A stretch of 64,000 nucleotides of DNA from Bacteroidales bacterium H3 (GCA_001701135.1 DAAN01000030.1:124001-188000); one strand, 5' to 3'. Positions 25,533 to 34,111 are shown, counted from the first letter of the stretch. Notes: a model not told the origin generated them from the sequence alone. Translations and numbers: made by a program.

Positions 25533-27464
25533 TCAGACCTCGGAGATACTCCCGTCGGGCAATACCCTGAACACTTTATCAGCCCCTGAAATATCAAAAT
25601 CCTCAGGCCATACGGCATGCAGGACCGAAAGATTGGCGGGGAGGCCTGCAAGTGATGATGCTAACCTGTATGATTCGAGATCCGACTCATAGGAGATCAC
25701 CTCTACATCCTTGTTGACTTTGGCAAACAGAAGAGGCACCACCCCTATTCCGCCGTTGAGAAACACAACTTTCTCCACTCCATTGCCGGGATTGTCGATT
25801 ATGGCGGAATAGCGCGGCATCGCTTTCAGCAGCCGTTTGCATTCAGCCACATTACGCCAACCCGTCCATGCATATCTCATCGCCGTTTCGGCTTTGAAAA
25901 AAGCTGCTGTTTCCTTGCAGCGGCAAATGGCACTGTAGCTCTCCTGAATCAATGTGCGATAAGCCGATGCTTCCTTTCTCAGAAGCATATCGATCTGAGG
26001 TGCGCGTCGTTGTCCGATTTTTAAGGTCATCTCCGATTCACGCACCAGAAAATCACGTTTCGGCATATAGTGGCCGGTGCCATGCAGCGTCATCGGAACT
26101 ATGTCGAGGTTGAGTTCACGGGCGGCATAGAATGCGCCCTGATGAAATCGGTGCACACGCATATCGGCCGAACGTGTCCCCTCGGGAAAAACAGCAACGG
26201 AATAACCGTCGGCCACTGCACTTCGTATGCGCGGAAGCATGGCTTCCCACCCGTCGGTGTTAGGGATGAAACCGGCGTGATGTATCAGGGAACCATACAG
26301 TGGATTGTGCCACGCCCAGTCGTTGGTAATAAAGACCACCTTGCGGCAGGCCGCCATTATCACCGGCGCGTCGAAATGCGACTGGTGATTGCACACTATC
26401 ATGGCCGGCTTGCTGAAATCCTCGCCGTGAGGATTATCGACAGTGACGCAGGCTCCGGGATATAGGCGTGCGAACATCACACAGCACCTGTGCATCATGT
26501 CGTTAAGTCTGTCACGTTCCGCATGACCGGGTCGGCCGAGCCTGAATTTCACAAATACCCACGGAAACACATAAAAAAAGCATGTGGCAGCAAACACTGA
26601 GCCGCAATATGCCATTCGGCGCAAGCGTCTGAGCGTTATGGCGCAGGCGAGCCGTTTACCATTGTGATGCGTGAACTTACGGAACTCCCCCGAAAATATA
26701 CGGCGACCGGATATGTGATGCCAAATGCTTACAGGGAAGCCATAGAACAATCCGGCGGTGACCAGTGCGCCATACATGAAACTGATACGCGTGAAGTCGC
26801 GCCCCTGACGGAAATGTGTCACTCTTTCCTCTTTCGGTGGATAATAGACATCGACCGGCTGCGACACTATTTTCACACCATGCCACGATGCCATAACAAG
26901 CAGCCCCACTTCCGCCTCATAACGTGAAGTCATCAGCCGGAGTCCGTGGAGCCGTCGGAGCGGATAGACTCTGTAACCGGTCTGTGTGTCGTCGAGACGG
27001 TGACCTGTAAGCAGCCTGAACCAGAAGTTGGAAAATTTATTGGCGAATGTGTTACGCACAGGTTTGTCGGGCGAATCGAGATTGCGGTCTCCCACCACAA
27101 GCGCTCCCGGATTCTCAATCGAGGCTGCGACCATAGTCGGGATGTCGGATGCCCGGTGCTGTCCGTCGGAATCTATCGTTACGGCATAATCCATGCCGCG
27201 TGCCATTGCCTCAATAAATGCGGCCCGCAATGCCCGGCCTTTGCCTCGGTTGCGGTCAAAGGTCACAACGGTGATTCTGTCGCCGTAACTGTCAAGGATT
27301 TCACGGGTGTTGTCGGTGCAGCCGTCATTGACCACTATCACGTCGGCACAATATTCCAGCACCCCTTCGACAACCGTGCCGAGGGTAGCAGCATTATTGT
27401 AAGTGGGCACGATCACGCACATATGGTGCGCCTTCATTGCCTCTTTTACCGACTGTGGTGTCAT
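25533..27464 (-). CDS. Fused GT2 glycosyltransferase / lysophospholipid-type acyltransferase / methyltransferase-like protein
   Basis: One 643-residue polypeptide with three parts. Residues 14-230 are a family 2 glycosyltransferase of the dolichyl-phosphate-sugar synthase type (VIVPTYNNAATLG, VVNDGCTDNT, the DSDGQH motif at 98-103). Residues about 285-500 are a membrane acyltransferase with the HX4D motif H360-D365 (NHQSHFD) and FPEGTR at 426-431. Residues about 560-640 resemble the nucleotide-binding half of a SAM methyltransferase (VVFLNGGIGVVPLLFAKV) but look short and may be non-catalytic. Hydrophobic segments near 232-250 and 285-305 suggest membrane attachment. It starts two bases after the hotdog gene. 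Similar glycosyltransferase-acyltransferase pairs occur in aryl-polyene and flexirubin loci, which is my best functional guess. Confidence 0.82.
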   Translation of the reverse strand: MTPQSVKEAMKAHHMCVIVPTYNNAATLGTVVEGVLEYCADVIVVNDGCTDNTREILDSYGDRITVVTFDRNRGKGRALRAAFIEAMARGMDYAVTIDSDGQHRASDIPTMVAASIENPGALVVGDRNLDSPDKPVRNTFANKFSNFWFRLLTGHRLDDTQTGYRVYPLRRLHGLRLMTSRYEAEVGLLVMASWHGVKIVSQPVDVYYPPKEERVTHFRQGRDFTRISFMYGALVTAGLFYGFPVSIWHHISGRRIFSGEFRKFTHHNGKRLACAITLRRLRRMAYCGSVFAATCFFYVFPWVFVKFRLGRPGHAERDRLNDMMHRCCVMFARLYPGACVTVDNPHGEDFSKPAMIVCNHQSHFDAPVIMAACRKVVFITNDWAWHNPLYGSLIHHAGFIPNTDGWEAMLPRIRSAVADGYSVAVFPEGTRSADMRVHRFHQGAFYAARELNLDIVPMTLHGTGHYMPKRDFLVRESEMTLKIGQRRAPQIDMLLRKEASAYRTLIQESYSAICRCKETAAFFKAETAMRYAWTGWRNVAECKRLLKAMPRYSAIIDNPGNGVEKVVFLNGGIGVVPLLFAKVNKDVEVISYESDLESYRLASSLAGLPANLSVLHAVWPEDFDISGADKVFRVLPDGSISEV

Positions 27465-27466
27465 TA

Positions 27467-27823
27467 TTACCTGAATCTGAGCGAAAGTTTGCAGAGTGTG
27501 GTTTCTCCTGCCGATACTGCGGCCGACACTTTCAGAGCGCCGCCATCCTCGCGGTCAATTTTCAGAAATCTCACGGTGATCTCGGGATATTCTACCGGAT
27601 CGATAACCTGAAGAAACTTCACATTGAGAGCGTCGACCAGGGCGAGTTCAACACCAAGATGCCTCCCGAGCAGTTCCCTGACCATCCTGACCACACACAC
27701 TCCCGGAGTCACCGGACGACCAGGGAAGTGACTTCGGTAGATTACAGAATCTGGCAGCAGCCTTACAACGGCGCCACTCTCCGATTCCGACACCAATGTG
27801 TATAAAGTATTCTGCATTATCAT
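27467..27823 (-). CDS. Hotdog-fold 3-hydroxyacyl-ACP dehydratase-like protein
   Basis: 118 residues from the ATG at 27823 (a second ATG is two codons later). The frame is open far upstream, but that part overlaps the transporter gene. The FabZ-type signature HFPGRPVTPG at 32-41 keeps the catalytic-type histidine H32. The position equivalent to the catalytic glutamate of FabZ (five residues after the final PG) is Arg46 here, so activity as a standalone dehydratase is doubtful. Such variants can act as partner subunits in polyene-type clusters. It lies between the small transporter (11-base gap) and the GT2 fusion (2-base gap). Confidence 0.75.
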   Translation of the reverse strand: MIMQNTLYTLVSESESGAVVRLLPDSVIYRSHFPGRPVTPGVCVVRMVRELLGRHLGVELALVDALNVKFLQVIDPVEYPEITVRFLKIDREDGGALKVSAAVSAGETTLCKLSLRFR

Positions 27824-27834
27824 GGTTACTCGAT

Positions 27835-28227
27835 TTAGCGTCCGGCAAGAAGCGCCACGCCTCCCATTATCAGCAATATTCCCAGCCATTGCTGCATCGT
27901 CACACTCTCTTTGAAGAATATCATGGCCATGAGTGTGGCGAAAACATAGCTTAGGCTGGCAAGCGGATAGGCGATGGTAAGCGGATAGTGACGCAGGATA
28001 TAGACCCAGAGTAGCGAAGCCGAAAGAAACAGCAATCCGCATAGCGCAAACCACCAGTTGGAGAGCATCCCGCTCCAGAATCGTGCGTTCCACTCAAACT
28101 GAGGCATCTGCCTCATGGATAGCTTAAGTGTGAGCTGACCCGAGGCGAGCAACAGACTCTGCAGGCCCGACAACGCCAACAGGCGCCAGATTCCGCCGGC
28201 AATTCCGACCGCTGCTGTCGTCTCCAC
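27835..28227 (-). CDS. Small EamA/SMR-type (DMT superfamily) transporter
   Basis: 130 residues with four predicted membrane helices (about 13-33, 52-72, 80-102 and 108-128). The PLTIAYPLASLSYVFATLMAM-type third helix region (near 82-102) and FFKESVTMQQWLGILLIMGG near 104-123 are typical of EmrE/ArnE-like half-size carriers, which work as dimers. In this setting it may move a lipid-linked or acylated product across the inner membrane. It lies nine bases after the acyl carrier protein gene and is part of the leftward cluster 25.5-29.1 kb. Confidence 0.82.
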   Translation of the reverse strand: METTAAVGIAGGIWRLLALSGLQSLLLASGQLTLKLSMRQMPQFEWNARFWSGMLSNWWFALCGLLFLSASLLWVYILRHYPLTIAYPLASLSYVFATLMAMIFFKESVTMQQWLGILLIMGGVALLAGR

Positions 28228-28236
28228 TCTGCAGGA

Positions 28237-28494
28237 TCACTTTTTGCGGTTAGCCTCCACGTAGGCGGCAATGCTGTTGATCGACTTGAAAACCTCCTTG
28301 CCTTCCGAGGGGTCGCTCAAACGGATACCATAGTTGCGTTCAAGCAGCACAATCAGTTCGAGCGCGTCGATGGAATCCAGCCCAAGCCCGGCCCCGAAAA
28401 GCGGAGCGTCATCGGCGATGTCGGCGATGTCGAAATCCTCCAAACTGAGAGCTTCGATTATCTGTTGTTTCAGCGTATCCTTGAGATTTTCCAT
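28237..28494 (-). CDS. Acyl carrier protein
   Basis: 85 residues, the normal size of a free ACP. The phosphopantetheine attachment serine is S41 in GLGLDSIDALELI, with the usual acidic helix II after it. It sits in an accessory cluster without fatty-acid elongation genes beside it, so it probably serves the specialised hotdog and acyltransferase proteins downstream rather than housekeeping fatty-acid synthesis. It follows the secreted protein gene by 24 bases. Confidence 0.9.
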   Translation of the reverse strand: MENLKDTLKQQIIEALSLEDFDIADIADDAPLFGAGLGLDSIDALELIVLLERNYGIRLSDPSEGKEVFKSINSIAAYVEANRKK

Positions 28495-28518
28495 ATATTG
28501 TCGTTGGGTGTGCTATGA

Positions 28519-29115
28519 TCAGAATTTGATGTTGGTCTGTGAATTCTCGGTGCGGCGGACTGCCTTTTTGATGCGTTTGCAGATTTCCTCGGCGAGATCG
28601 TTGAAGAGCGTGCCTATGGTTTTCTGCCCGTTCAGAGGGATGCCCATGCGGGTGCCGTAATGATCGGTAATTGTCAGAACTGCGATAGTGCTGCCGGTGG
28701 CGCGGTCGGTAACAACACCTGTTCCCGACAGGCGGTTGTAATCATCGCTCCATGCCGGCGCGATCACGAACTCTGTCACCCTGATGTCGATTTCATAATC
28801 GGCGTCAGCGCAGTTGCGAATGATAGTAGACCCCGGATTCTCATCCTGCCACTTGTTGAAATAGCTGTCGAATCCTTTTTCCACAATATTCCGGAATGCG
28901 TCGCGACTGATGTCGATGCTGTCGAGGTAGGCATCGAAATCCATGCCGTCGACACCCTTGACATTCGAGAAGTCAAAATTGGTGCACACAGTGCTGTTGC
29001 GGTTTTGCAGCGGCTGGAGATTCCCTTTTGTAAGTGTCACGGAATCTTTCGCGCAAAGCGTTATGACAGAAAAGATTATAAAACAGAGGACAGTAGTGGC
29101 TCTTGTCATTTTCAA
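28519..29115 (-). CDS. Secreted protein of unknown function
   Basis: 198 residues with an N-terminal signal (about 4-22, TTVLCFIIFSVITLCA). The mature part has a beta-rich section containing DADYEIDIRVTEFVIAPAW and GTGVVTDRATGSTIAVLTI, then a helix rich in lysine/arginine at the C terminus. I do not recognise a family with confidence; the pattern recalls small periplasmic proteins with a paired-strand core. It is the first gene of the leftward ACP cluster, with a -7 box 35 bases upstream of its start, so it may help export or anchor the product. Confidence 0.7.
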   Translation of the reverse strand: MKMTRATTVLCFIIFSVITLCAKDSVTLTKGNLQPLQNRNSTVCTNFDFSNVKGVDGMDFDAYLDSIDISRDAFRNIVEKGFDSYFNKWQDENPGSTIIRNCADADYEIDIRVTEFVIAPAWSDDYNRLSGTGVVTDRATGSTIAVLTITDHYGTRMGIPLNGQKTIGTLFNDLAEEICKRIKKAVRRTENSQTNIKF

Positions 29116-29149
29116 TAATTGGCTTGTTCCGAAATTTTTATCTCACATG

Positions 29150-29157
29150 CAAAGTTA
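29150..29157 (-). promoter_or_regulatory. -7 box for the ACP/GT2 cluster
   Basis: TAACTTTG on the minus strand, 34 bases before the start at 29115. Confidence 0.5.
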
Positions 29158-29197
29158 GGCAAAAACGCCCGAAATCAGGGTCAATTACCAATGCTTT

Positions 29198-29229
29198 TTT
29201 GTTAAAAAGAAAAATATATCATAATTTTG
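29198..29229 (+). promoter_or_regulatory. Promoter of fbp
   Basis: TTTG at 29198-29201, a 20-base spacer, TAATTTTG at 29222-29229. This is a full consensus match, and the leader to the fbp ATG is about 73 bases. Confidence 0.65.
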
Positions 29230-29270
29230 CACTCCTGCTCCTTTATCGCAATGGAGATTCCAATAACGTC

Positions 29271-29306
29271 AAGAGCCTGTTCAATAATAAGAGCTTGTTA
29301 ATAATA
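29271..29306 (+). repeat. Tandem AAGAGCYTGTT element in the fbp leader
   Basis: Two 18-base near copies: AAGAGCCTGTTCAATAAT at 29271 and AAGAGCTTGTTAATAATA at 29289. The second ends one base before the fbp start codon. The core recurs at other gene boundaries in the window. Confidence 0.55.
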
Positions 29307-29307
29307 A

Positions 29308-31299
29308 ATGAATACCATATACAATCCGGATTCAATTCAAAACGACCGTCGCGTACTTGAGCTGTTAAGCCAGTCGTTTCCCACAGTCAGCGCCGCATCC
29401 ACAGAAATCATAAATCTTGAGGCCATCCTAAACCTCCCGAAGGGCACCGAACATTTCATCGCCGACATCCATGGAGAAAACGAAGCTTTCGATCATGTGG
29501 TGAGGAACGCATCGGGCAACATACGCCGCAAAGTGAATGAACTTTATGGTTATTCCATGCGCGACGAGGAAATCAGGCAACTCTGCACACTCATCTATTA
29601 TCCCGAGCGGAAACTCGAGGAGTTGAAAGAATCGGAACTGGAACTGGACGATTTCTACAACGTGACACTCCACCGGTTGGTAAACGTGTGCCGCTCGGTA
29701 TCGTCGAAATACACACGTTCCAAGGTAAGGAAAGCGTTGCCCCGCGAATTCGCATATATTATAGAGGAGTTGCTTCACGAGGAACACAACGATTTCGACA
29801 AACAGGCTTACTACACCCGGATTATCGAAACCATCATCTCCACAGGGCAGGCCGATGCATTCATCATCGCCATATGCAAAGTGATTCAGCGTCTCAGCAT
29901 CGATCAGCTCCACTTGCTCGGAGATGTCTACGACCGTGGCCCCGGAGCGCACATCATCATGGACCGGCTGATGCATTACGACCGTTTCGACATGCAATGG
30001 GGCAATCACGATGCCCTTTGGATTGGAGCTGCCGCCGGAAACACCGGTTGTATCACAAATGTGCTCCGCATATCGCTCCGCTACGGCAACATGACAACCC
30101 TCGAAGATGGCTATGGCATCAACCTGGTGCCGCTCGCCACTTTCGCCATGGAGACCTATGCCGACGATCCCTGCTGTTGCTTCCTCCCCAAAATCGATCC
30201 CAAGGAACCGGTCGACGACAAGACACGCATGATCATGGCCCGGATGCACAAAGCCATTGCCGTGATTCAGTTCAAGGTGGAGGCAGCGCTTGCCCGCAAA
30301 CGTCCGGAATGGGGAATGGAGAACCGCAATCTGCTTGAACATCTGGATCTGGAGAAAGGTACCATAAACCTTTACGGAAAAGAATACCCTCTGCTCGACA
30401 CAAATTTTCCCACTGTCGACAAGGCCGACCCCTATGCTCTCTCACCCGATGAGGCAAACCTGTTGGCCAAACTCAAACATTCTTTTCTGGTCAGCGACAA
30501 ACTGCGCCGCCACGTTGAGCTGATGTTTTCTCACGGTTGCCTATATAATATTGTAAACTCCAATCTCCTTTTCCATGCTTCCGTGCCTATGAACCCCGAC
30601 GGCACCCTCAAGGAGGTAAAAGTCTACGACCGCAAACTCAAGGGTCGCGATCTGATGCAATTCGTGGGGATGACTATGAGGGCTGCTTTCAACGATGACA
30701 CTCCGGCAGATTACAAGGAATTCGCCAACGACTACTTCTGGTATCTGTGGTGCGGACCCGATTCTCCTCTCTTCGACAAATCAAGAATGACCACTTTCGA
30801 ACGATACTTCATCGCCGACAAGGAGACCCACAAAGAAAAGAAGGGAGCATATTATCTACTCCGGGAGGATCCGGCCGTATGCAAAATGATTCTCGACGCA
30901 TTCGGAGTGGAAGGTGAACACCGTCACATCATCAATGGCCACGTGCCGGTAAAAGTGGGCGAAGGCGAGTGCCCTGTGCGTGCCGGCGGCTTGCTGCTGG
31001 TAATCGACGGTGGCTTCGCAAGGGCATATCACAACACCACCGGTATAGCCGGCTACACTCTGGTTTACCACTCTCGCGGTCTGCAACTGGTGCAGCACGA
31101 ACCTTTCACTTCCACCGAAGAGGCCATAGCGTCTGCCGCCGATATCCTCGGCACCACGCAGATAGTTGAACTGTCGAACCACCGACAGCAGGTGCGCGAC
31201 ACCGACAAAGGCAAGGAACTCCAGTCGCAGATCGACGAGCTGACCCGCCTGCTTTATGCATATCGCCATGGCATTCTTAAAGAACATGGAGCCCGCTGA
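29308..31299 (+). CDS. fbp: Class III fructose-1,6-bisphosphatase
   Basis: Gluconeogenic hydrolysis of fructose-1,6-bisphosphate. The 663 residues match the long class III (Firmicutes/Bacteroidetes) enzyme, which has a metallophosphoesterase core interrupted by long insertions. Metal-binding motifs visible are ADIHGE near 52, LGDVYDRGPGAH near 204 and QWGNHDALWIG near 228; the NGHVPVKVGEGE segment near 548 and the DGGFARAYH segment near 566 complete the site. The start is the ATG directly after a tandem repeat in the leader. No neighbour is functionally linked. Confidence 0.95.
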   Translation: MNTIYNPDSIQNDRRVLELLSQSFPTVSAASTEIINLEAILNLPKGTEHFIADIHGENEAFDHVVRNASGNIRRKVNELYGYSMRDEEIRQLCTLIYYPERKLEELKESELELDDFYNVTLHRLVNVCRSVSSKYTRSKVRKALPREFAYIIEELLHEEHNDFDKQAYYTRIIETIISTGQADAFIIAICKVIQRLSIDQLHLLGDVYDRGPGAHIIMDRLMHYDRFDMQWGNHDALWIGAAAGNTGCITNVLRISLRYGNMTTLEDGYGINLVPLATFAMETYADDPCCCFLPKIDPKEPVDDKTRMIMARMHKAIAVIQFKVEAALARKRPEWGMENRNLLEHLDLEKGTINLYGKEYPLLDTNFPTVDKADPYALSPDEANLLAKLKHSFLVSDKLRRHVELMFSHGCLYNIVNSNLLFHASVPMNPDGTLKEVKVYDRKLKGRDLMQFVGMTMRAAFNDDTPADYKEFANDYFWYLWCGPDSPLFDKSRMTTFERYFIADKETHKEKKGAYYLLREDPAVCKMILDAFGVEGEHRHIINGHVPVKVGEGECPVRAGGLLLVIDGGFARAYHNTTGIAGYTLVYHSRGLQLVQHEPFTSTEEAIASAADILGTTQIVELSNHRQQVRDTDKGKELQSQIDELTRLLYAYRHGILKEHGAR

Positions 31300-31313
31300 A
31301 ATTACCGAAAAAG

Positions 31314-31344
31314 TTGGCTGTTTTGCAAAAATGAGTTAAATTTG
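31314..31344 (+). promoter_or_regulatory. Promoter of the threonylcarbamoyl-AMP synthase gene
   Basis: TTG at 31314-31316, a 20-base spacer, TAAATTTG at 31337-31344, followed by a leader of about 45 bases. Confidence 0.55.
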
Positions 31345-31396
31345 CCGTTGAAAGAGGCATTGTCGCAATATATGCCACGATTTTTAACCGGTTTCA

Positions 31397-31999
31397 ATGG
31401 ATACAAATAATCGGACCACTGCTGCAGACAGCCATCTGAATGATGAAGTCAGAAAGGCCGCCGATGTGATTAACCGCGGCGGCATAGTGCTTTATCCCAC
31501 TGACACTGTGTGGGGTATAGGCTGCGATGCCACCAATTCCGAGGCTGTAGAGAAGGTTTTCAGGCTTAAACAACGTCCCGATCACAAAGCTATGATCGTG
31601 CTGGTAAGTTCGGCTGACGAAGCCGCGCGTTACGTGCGTGATTTTCCCGAAATTGCCTATGATCTGATTGAGTTTTCAGAGAAACCGCTCACTATTGTCT
31701 ACGATCACGGAGTGCTTCTTGCTCCGCAATTGCTCGGTCCCGACGGCAGCGTCGGTATCCGTGTCACAAATGAGGCATTTTCCAATGCCTTGTGCCGCCG
31801 TCTGCGCCGCCCGCTCGTATCCACTTCGGCCAATCTCTCCGGTCAACCGGCGGCAGCTGTATTCTCCGACATTTCAGAGGAGATACTCGATGGAGTGGAT
31901 TATGTGGTGGATTACCGCCGCGATGACATGCGCCGTTCCACCCCTTCAACTGTAATGAAATTGTCGTCAGACGGCGAATTTAAAGTGCTCCGTCCCTGA
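31397..31999 (+). CDS. tsaC: L-threonylcarbamoyladenylate synthase (YrdC/Sua5 family)
   Basis: Makes threonylcarbamoyl-AMP from threonine, bicarbonate and ATP for the t6A modification of ANN-decoding tRNAs. The 200 residues are one YrdC domain without the C-terminal Sua5 extension. Seen are YPTDTVWGIGCDATN near 34, the FRLKQRPDHKAMIVLV substrate block near 55 and STSANLSGQPAA near 142. It is followed after 17 bases by the CLC gene. The tRNA-modifying partner TcdA, which cyclises t6A, is encoded 2.2 kb further on, on the opposite strand. Confidence 0.92.
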   Translation: MDTNNRTTAADSHLNDEVRKAADVINRGGIVLYPTDTVWGIGCDATNSEAVEKVFRLKQRPDHKAMIVLVSSADEAARYVRDFPEIAYDLIEFSEKPLTIVYDHGVLLAPQLLGPDGSVGIRVTNEAFSNALCRRLRRPLVSTSANLSGQPAAAVFSDISEEILDGVDYVVDYRRDDMRRSTPSTVMKLSSDGEFKVLRP

Positions 32000-32016
32000 T
32001 CAAGCTCTTAATCATT

Positions 32017-33834
32017 ATGCGCGATCCCTATCTGCCCCACCGGCTGCAGCGCCCGGTCCACGATTTCTGGCTCAAGGTGCTTCTATGGCGGGAAAAACAT
32101 ATCAGCGAGAAGACCCTTGTGGTGATTCTCTCGCTTTTTGTGGGCGTGATGGCCGGCCTGGCCGCCATGGTCCTGAAATGGCTCATCCACTTCATATCAT
32201 CCATTCTCACATCCTTTGTCAATCCCGACACCGGCAACTGGCTTTATATCATATATCCATGTCTCGGCATCCTTATCGCCTGCTGGTATGTACGTTACGT
32301 GGTCAAAGACAACATCTCGCATGGTGTGACGCGTGTGCTATACTCCATTTCGCAAAACAAGAGCCGACTTAAGCCACACAACATGTACACGTCGGTGGTT
32401 GCTTCGTCGATCACCATCGGCTTCGGCGGTTCGGTAGGTGCTGAAGGTCCTATCGTCTTCACCGGAGCCGCCATAGGCTCCAATATCGGCCAGGCATTCC
32501 GACTTTCGCCCCGAGTTCTTATGATTCTTGTGGGTTGCGGAGCAGCGGCGGGCATCGCCGGTATTTTCAAGGCTCCGATCGCGGGCATGCTTTTCACACT
32601 CGAGGTGCTGATGCTCGATCTCACCACAGTCACCGTGATGCCGCTGCTGATATCCTCTATCACAGCCGCCTCGGTGGCCTATATCTTCACCGGCTACGAT
32701 CTTGAATTCTTCTTTGCCCAGAGTGAGCCGTTTCTGATGGAACGTGTGCCATTCTTCATCGCTCTCGGCATTCTTTGCGGCATAATATCGCTCTATTTCA
32801 CCCGGGTGATGATAATGATGGAGACTTTTTTCAAGAAGAAGCTCCTGCGACAGTGGCAAAAAACGCTTGTGGGCGGATTAGTTCTGGCCTCGCTTGTGTT
32901 CCTGTTTCCCCCTCTCTACGGCGAGGGCTACGGCTCCATAAACTCGCTGCTCAATGGCGACCCCGGATCGATTGTCACCGGTTCACCATTCTACAGCGGA
33001 CGCTCCGATGTATGGTTCATCATTATCTACATTGCCCTGATTATCGCTCTTAAAGGATTCGCCACCTCGGCAACAAACGGCGGTGGCGGTGTCGGCGGCA
33101 CATTCGCGCCTTCGCTCTATCTCGGGTGCATGACAGGTTTCTTCTTCGCGTTCCTGCTCAACAATCTCGGATTCGGCATGGAACTTTCAGTGAAGAATTT
33201 CGCACTGATGGGTATGGCGGGTGTGATGTCGGGCGTTATGCACGCTCCATTGATGGGAATCTTCCTCACGGCGGAAATGACCGGCGGATATGAACTGTTC
33301 CTCCCGCTGCTGATCGTGTCGACGCTATCATACGGCACAATCAAAATCTTCGAGCCGTTTTCGCTTTACACCATGCGACTGGCCCGGCGCGGCGAACTGC
33401 TCACGCATCACAAGGATAAAGCCGTGCTCACTCTCATGAAGATGAATTCGGTGATCGAGACCGACTTCTCCACCGTCACAGCCGACATGAATCTCCGTCA
33501 GATGGTGGACACAATCTCTCATTCCAACCGCAACCTCTTCCCGGTGCTCGACGCCGACCGGCACCTTGTCGGTGTGGTGATGCTCGACGACATCCGCAAC
33601 ATCATGTTCCGCCCCGACCTTTATAAGCGTCTGCATGTAAGCCGGTTTATGACATCGGCAGGACGCTGTCTGCACACCAGCGACTCAATGGAGCACGTGA
33701 TGAAAGCTTTTGACGATACCGGGGCATGGAATCTACCGGTAGTTGATGAAAACGGCCATTATGTCGGTTTCGTTTCCAAATCCAAGATCTTCAACTCCTA
33801 CCGCCGCGTACTCCGCCATTATTCCGAAGATTAA
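32017..33834 (+). CDS. CLC-family chloride channel/antiporter with CBS domains
   Basis: 605 residues. About ten membrane helices (35-445) form the CLC core, with the gating-glutamate motif GSVGAEGPIVFTG (Glu143) and the ion-binding GGGVGGTFAPSL segment near 355. The first motif, usually GSGIP, is altered to SHGVT near 101. After the membrane part a cytoplasmic tail holds two CBS repeats (about 475-535 and 540-600), where adenine nucleotides may regulate transport. It begins 17 bases after the YrdC gene, probably in the same transcript. Its TAA overlaps a TAAGAGATTG element. Confidence 0.92.
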   Translation: MRDPYLPHRLQRPVHDFWLKVLLWREKHISEKTLVVILSLFVGVMAGLAAMVLKWLIHFISSILTSFVNPDTGNWLYIIYPCLGILIACWYVRYVVKDNISHGVTRVLYSISQNKSRLKPHNMYTSVVASSITIGFGGSVGAEGPIVFTGAAIGSNIGQAFRLSPRVLMILVGCGAAAGIAGIFKAPIAGMLFTLEVLMLDLTTVTVMPLLISSITAASVAYIFTGYDLEFFFAQSEPFLMERVPFFIALGILCGIISLYFTRVMIMMETFFKKKLLRQWQKTLVGGLVLASLVFLFPPLYGEGYGSINSLLNGDPGSIVTGSPFYSGRSDVWFIIIYIALIIALKGFATSATNGGGGVGGTFAPSLYLGCMTGFFFAFLLNNLGFGMELSVKNFALMGMAGVMSGVMHAPLMGIFLTAEMTGGYELFLPLLIVSTLSYGTIKIFEPFSLYTMRLARRGELLTHHKDKAVLTLMKMNSVIETDFSTVTADMNLRQMVDTISHSNRNLFPVLDADRHLVGVVMLDDIRNIMFRPDLYKRLHVSRFMTSAGRCLHTSDSMEHVMKAFDDTGAWNLPVVDENGHYVGFVSKSKIFNSYRRVLRHYSED

Positions 33835-33850
33835 GAGATTGTTTAATAAT

Positions 33851-33889
33851 AAAAAAAACCTGAGGCACCTTCACAGGAACTTCAGGATT
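33851..33889 (-). terminator. Terminator at the end of the candidate small RNA
   Basis: Read on the minus strand, CTGAAG and CTCAGG (with a G.U pair) and an inner AGG/CCT form a stem, followed directly by eight T residues. The T-run favours leftward transcripts. Confidence 0.7.
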
Positions 33890-34073
33890 AAAGCCAAAAG
33901 GCAAGATTTGTGATTCTAAAAGAGTTGCCTATGCAACTTAAGTGTAGAGATTATATCTTACTTACATTCATCTCATCCGAGCTGAACTCAGTCAAACGCA
34001 CCTCGCGGCGAGCTTTTTCCAAGCTTGTCGCCAAAAAACAAAATTTCAGGCGAAACCTGCATCGGATGCTTTT
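33851..34073 (-). ncRNA. Candidate structured small RNA
   Basis: A full promoter (TTTG, 20 bases, TACCTTTG) directs leftward transcription from about 34073, and a hairpin with T8 ends it near 33851, giving an RNA of about 220 nt. Between them are several stems: GCATC/GATGC (near 34060-34070), CAGG/CCTG, a longer GGCG...AGCTT/AAGCT...CGCC stem at about 34007-34032, CTGA/TCAG near 33983, and AGTTGC/GCAACT at 33923-33938. Two short frames cross the region (41 codons at 33951-34076, 49 codons at 33988-34137), but the first ATG would coincide with the transcription start and the second encloses the promoter. A known Bacteroidales RNA family, possibly 6S-like, is conceivable; I could not assign one. 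Confidence 0.5.
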
Positions 34074-34079
34074 CATTTG

Positions 34080-34111
34080 CAAAGGTATATACTAATTTGA
34101 TTATTTCCAAA
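34080..34111 (-). promoter_or_regulatory. Promoter of the candidate small RNA
   Basis: Minus-strand TTTG (34111-34108), an exact 20-base spacer and TACCTTTG (34087-34080). It has the same geometry as the tRNA-Met promoter in this window. Confidence 0.6.

Noticed and set aside
27824..28093. N-terminal extension of the hotdog gene to 28093
   Set aside because: It overlaps the transporter gene, has no hotdog-like sequence, and the ATG at 27823 gives a normal-sized protein.
33910..34095. 61-codon plus-strand frame in the small-RNA region
   Set aside because: No promoter on that strand, and it crosses all stems of the candidate RNA.
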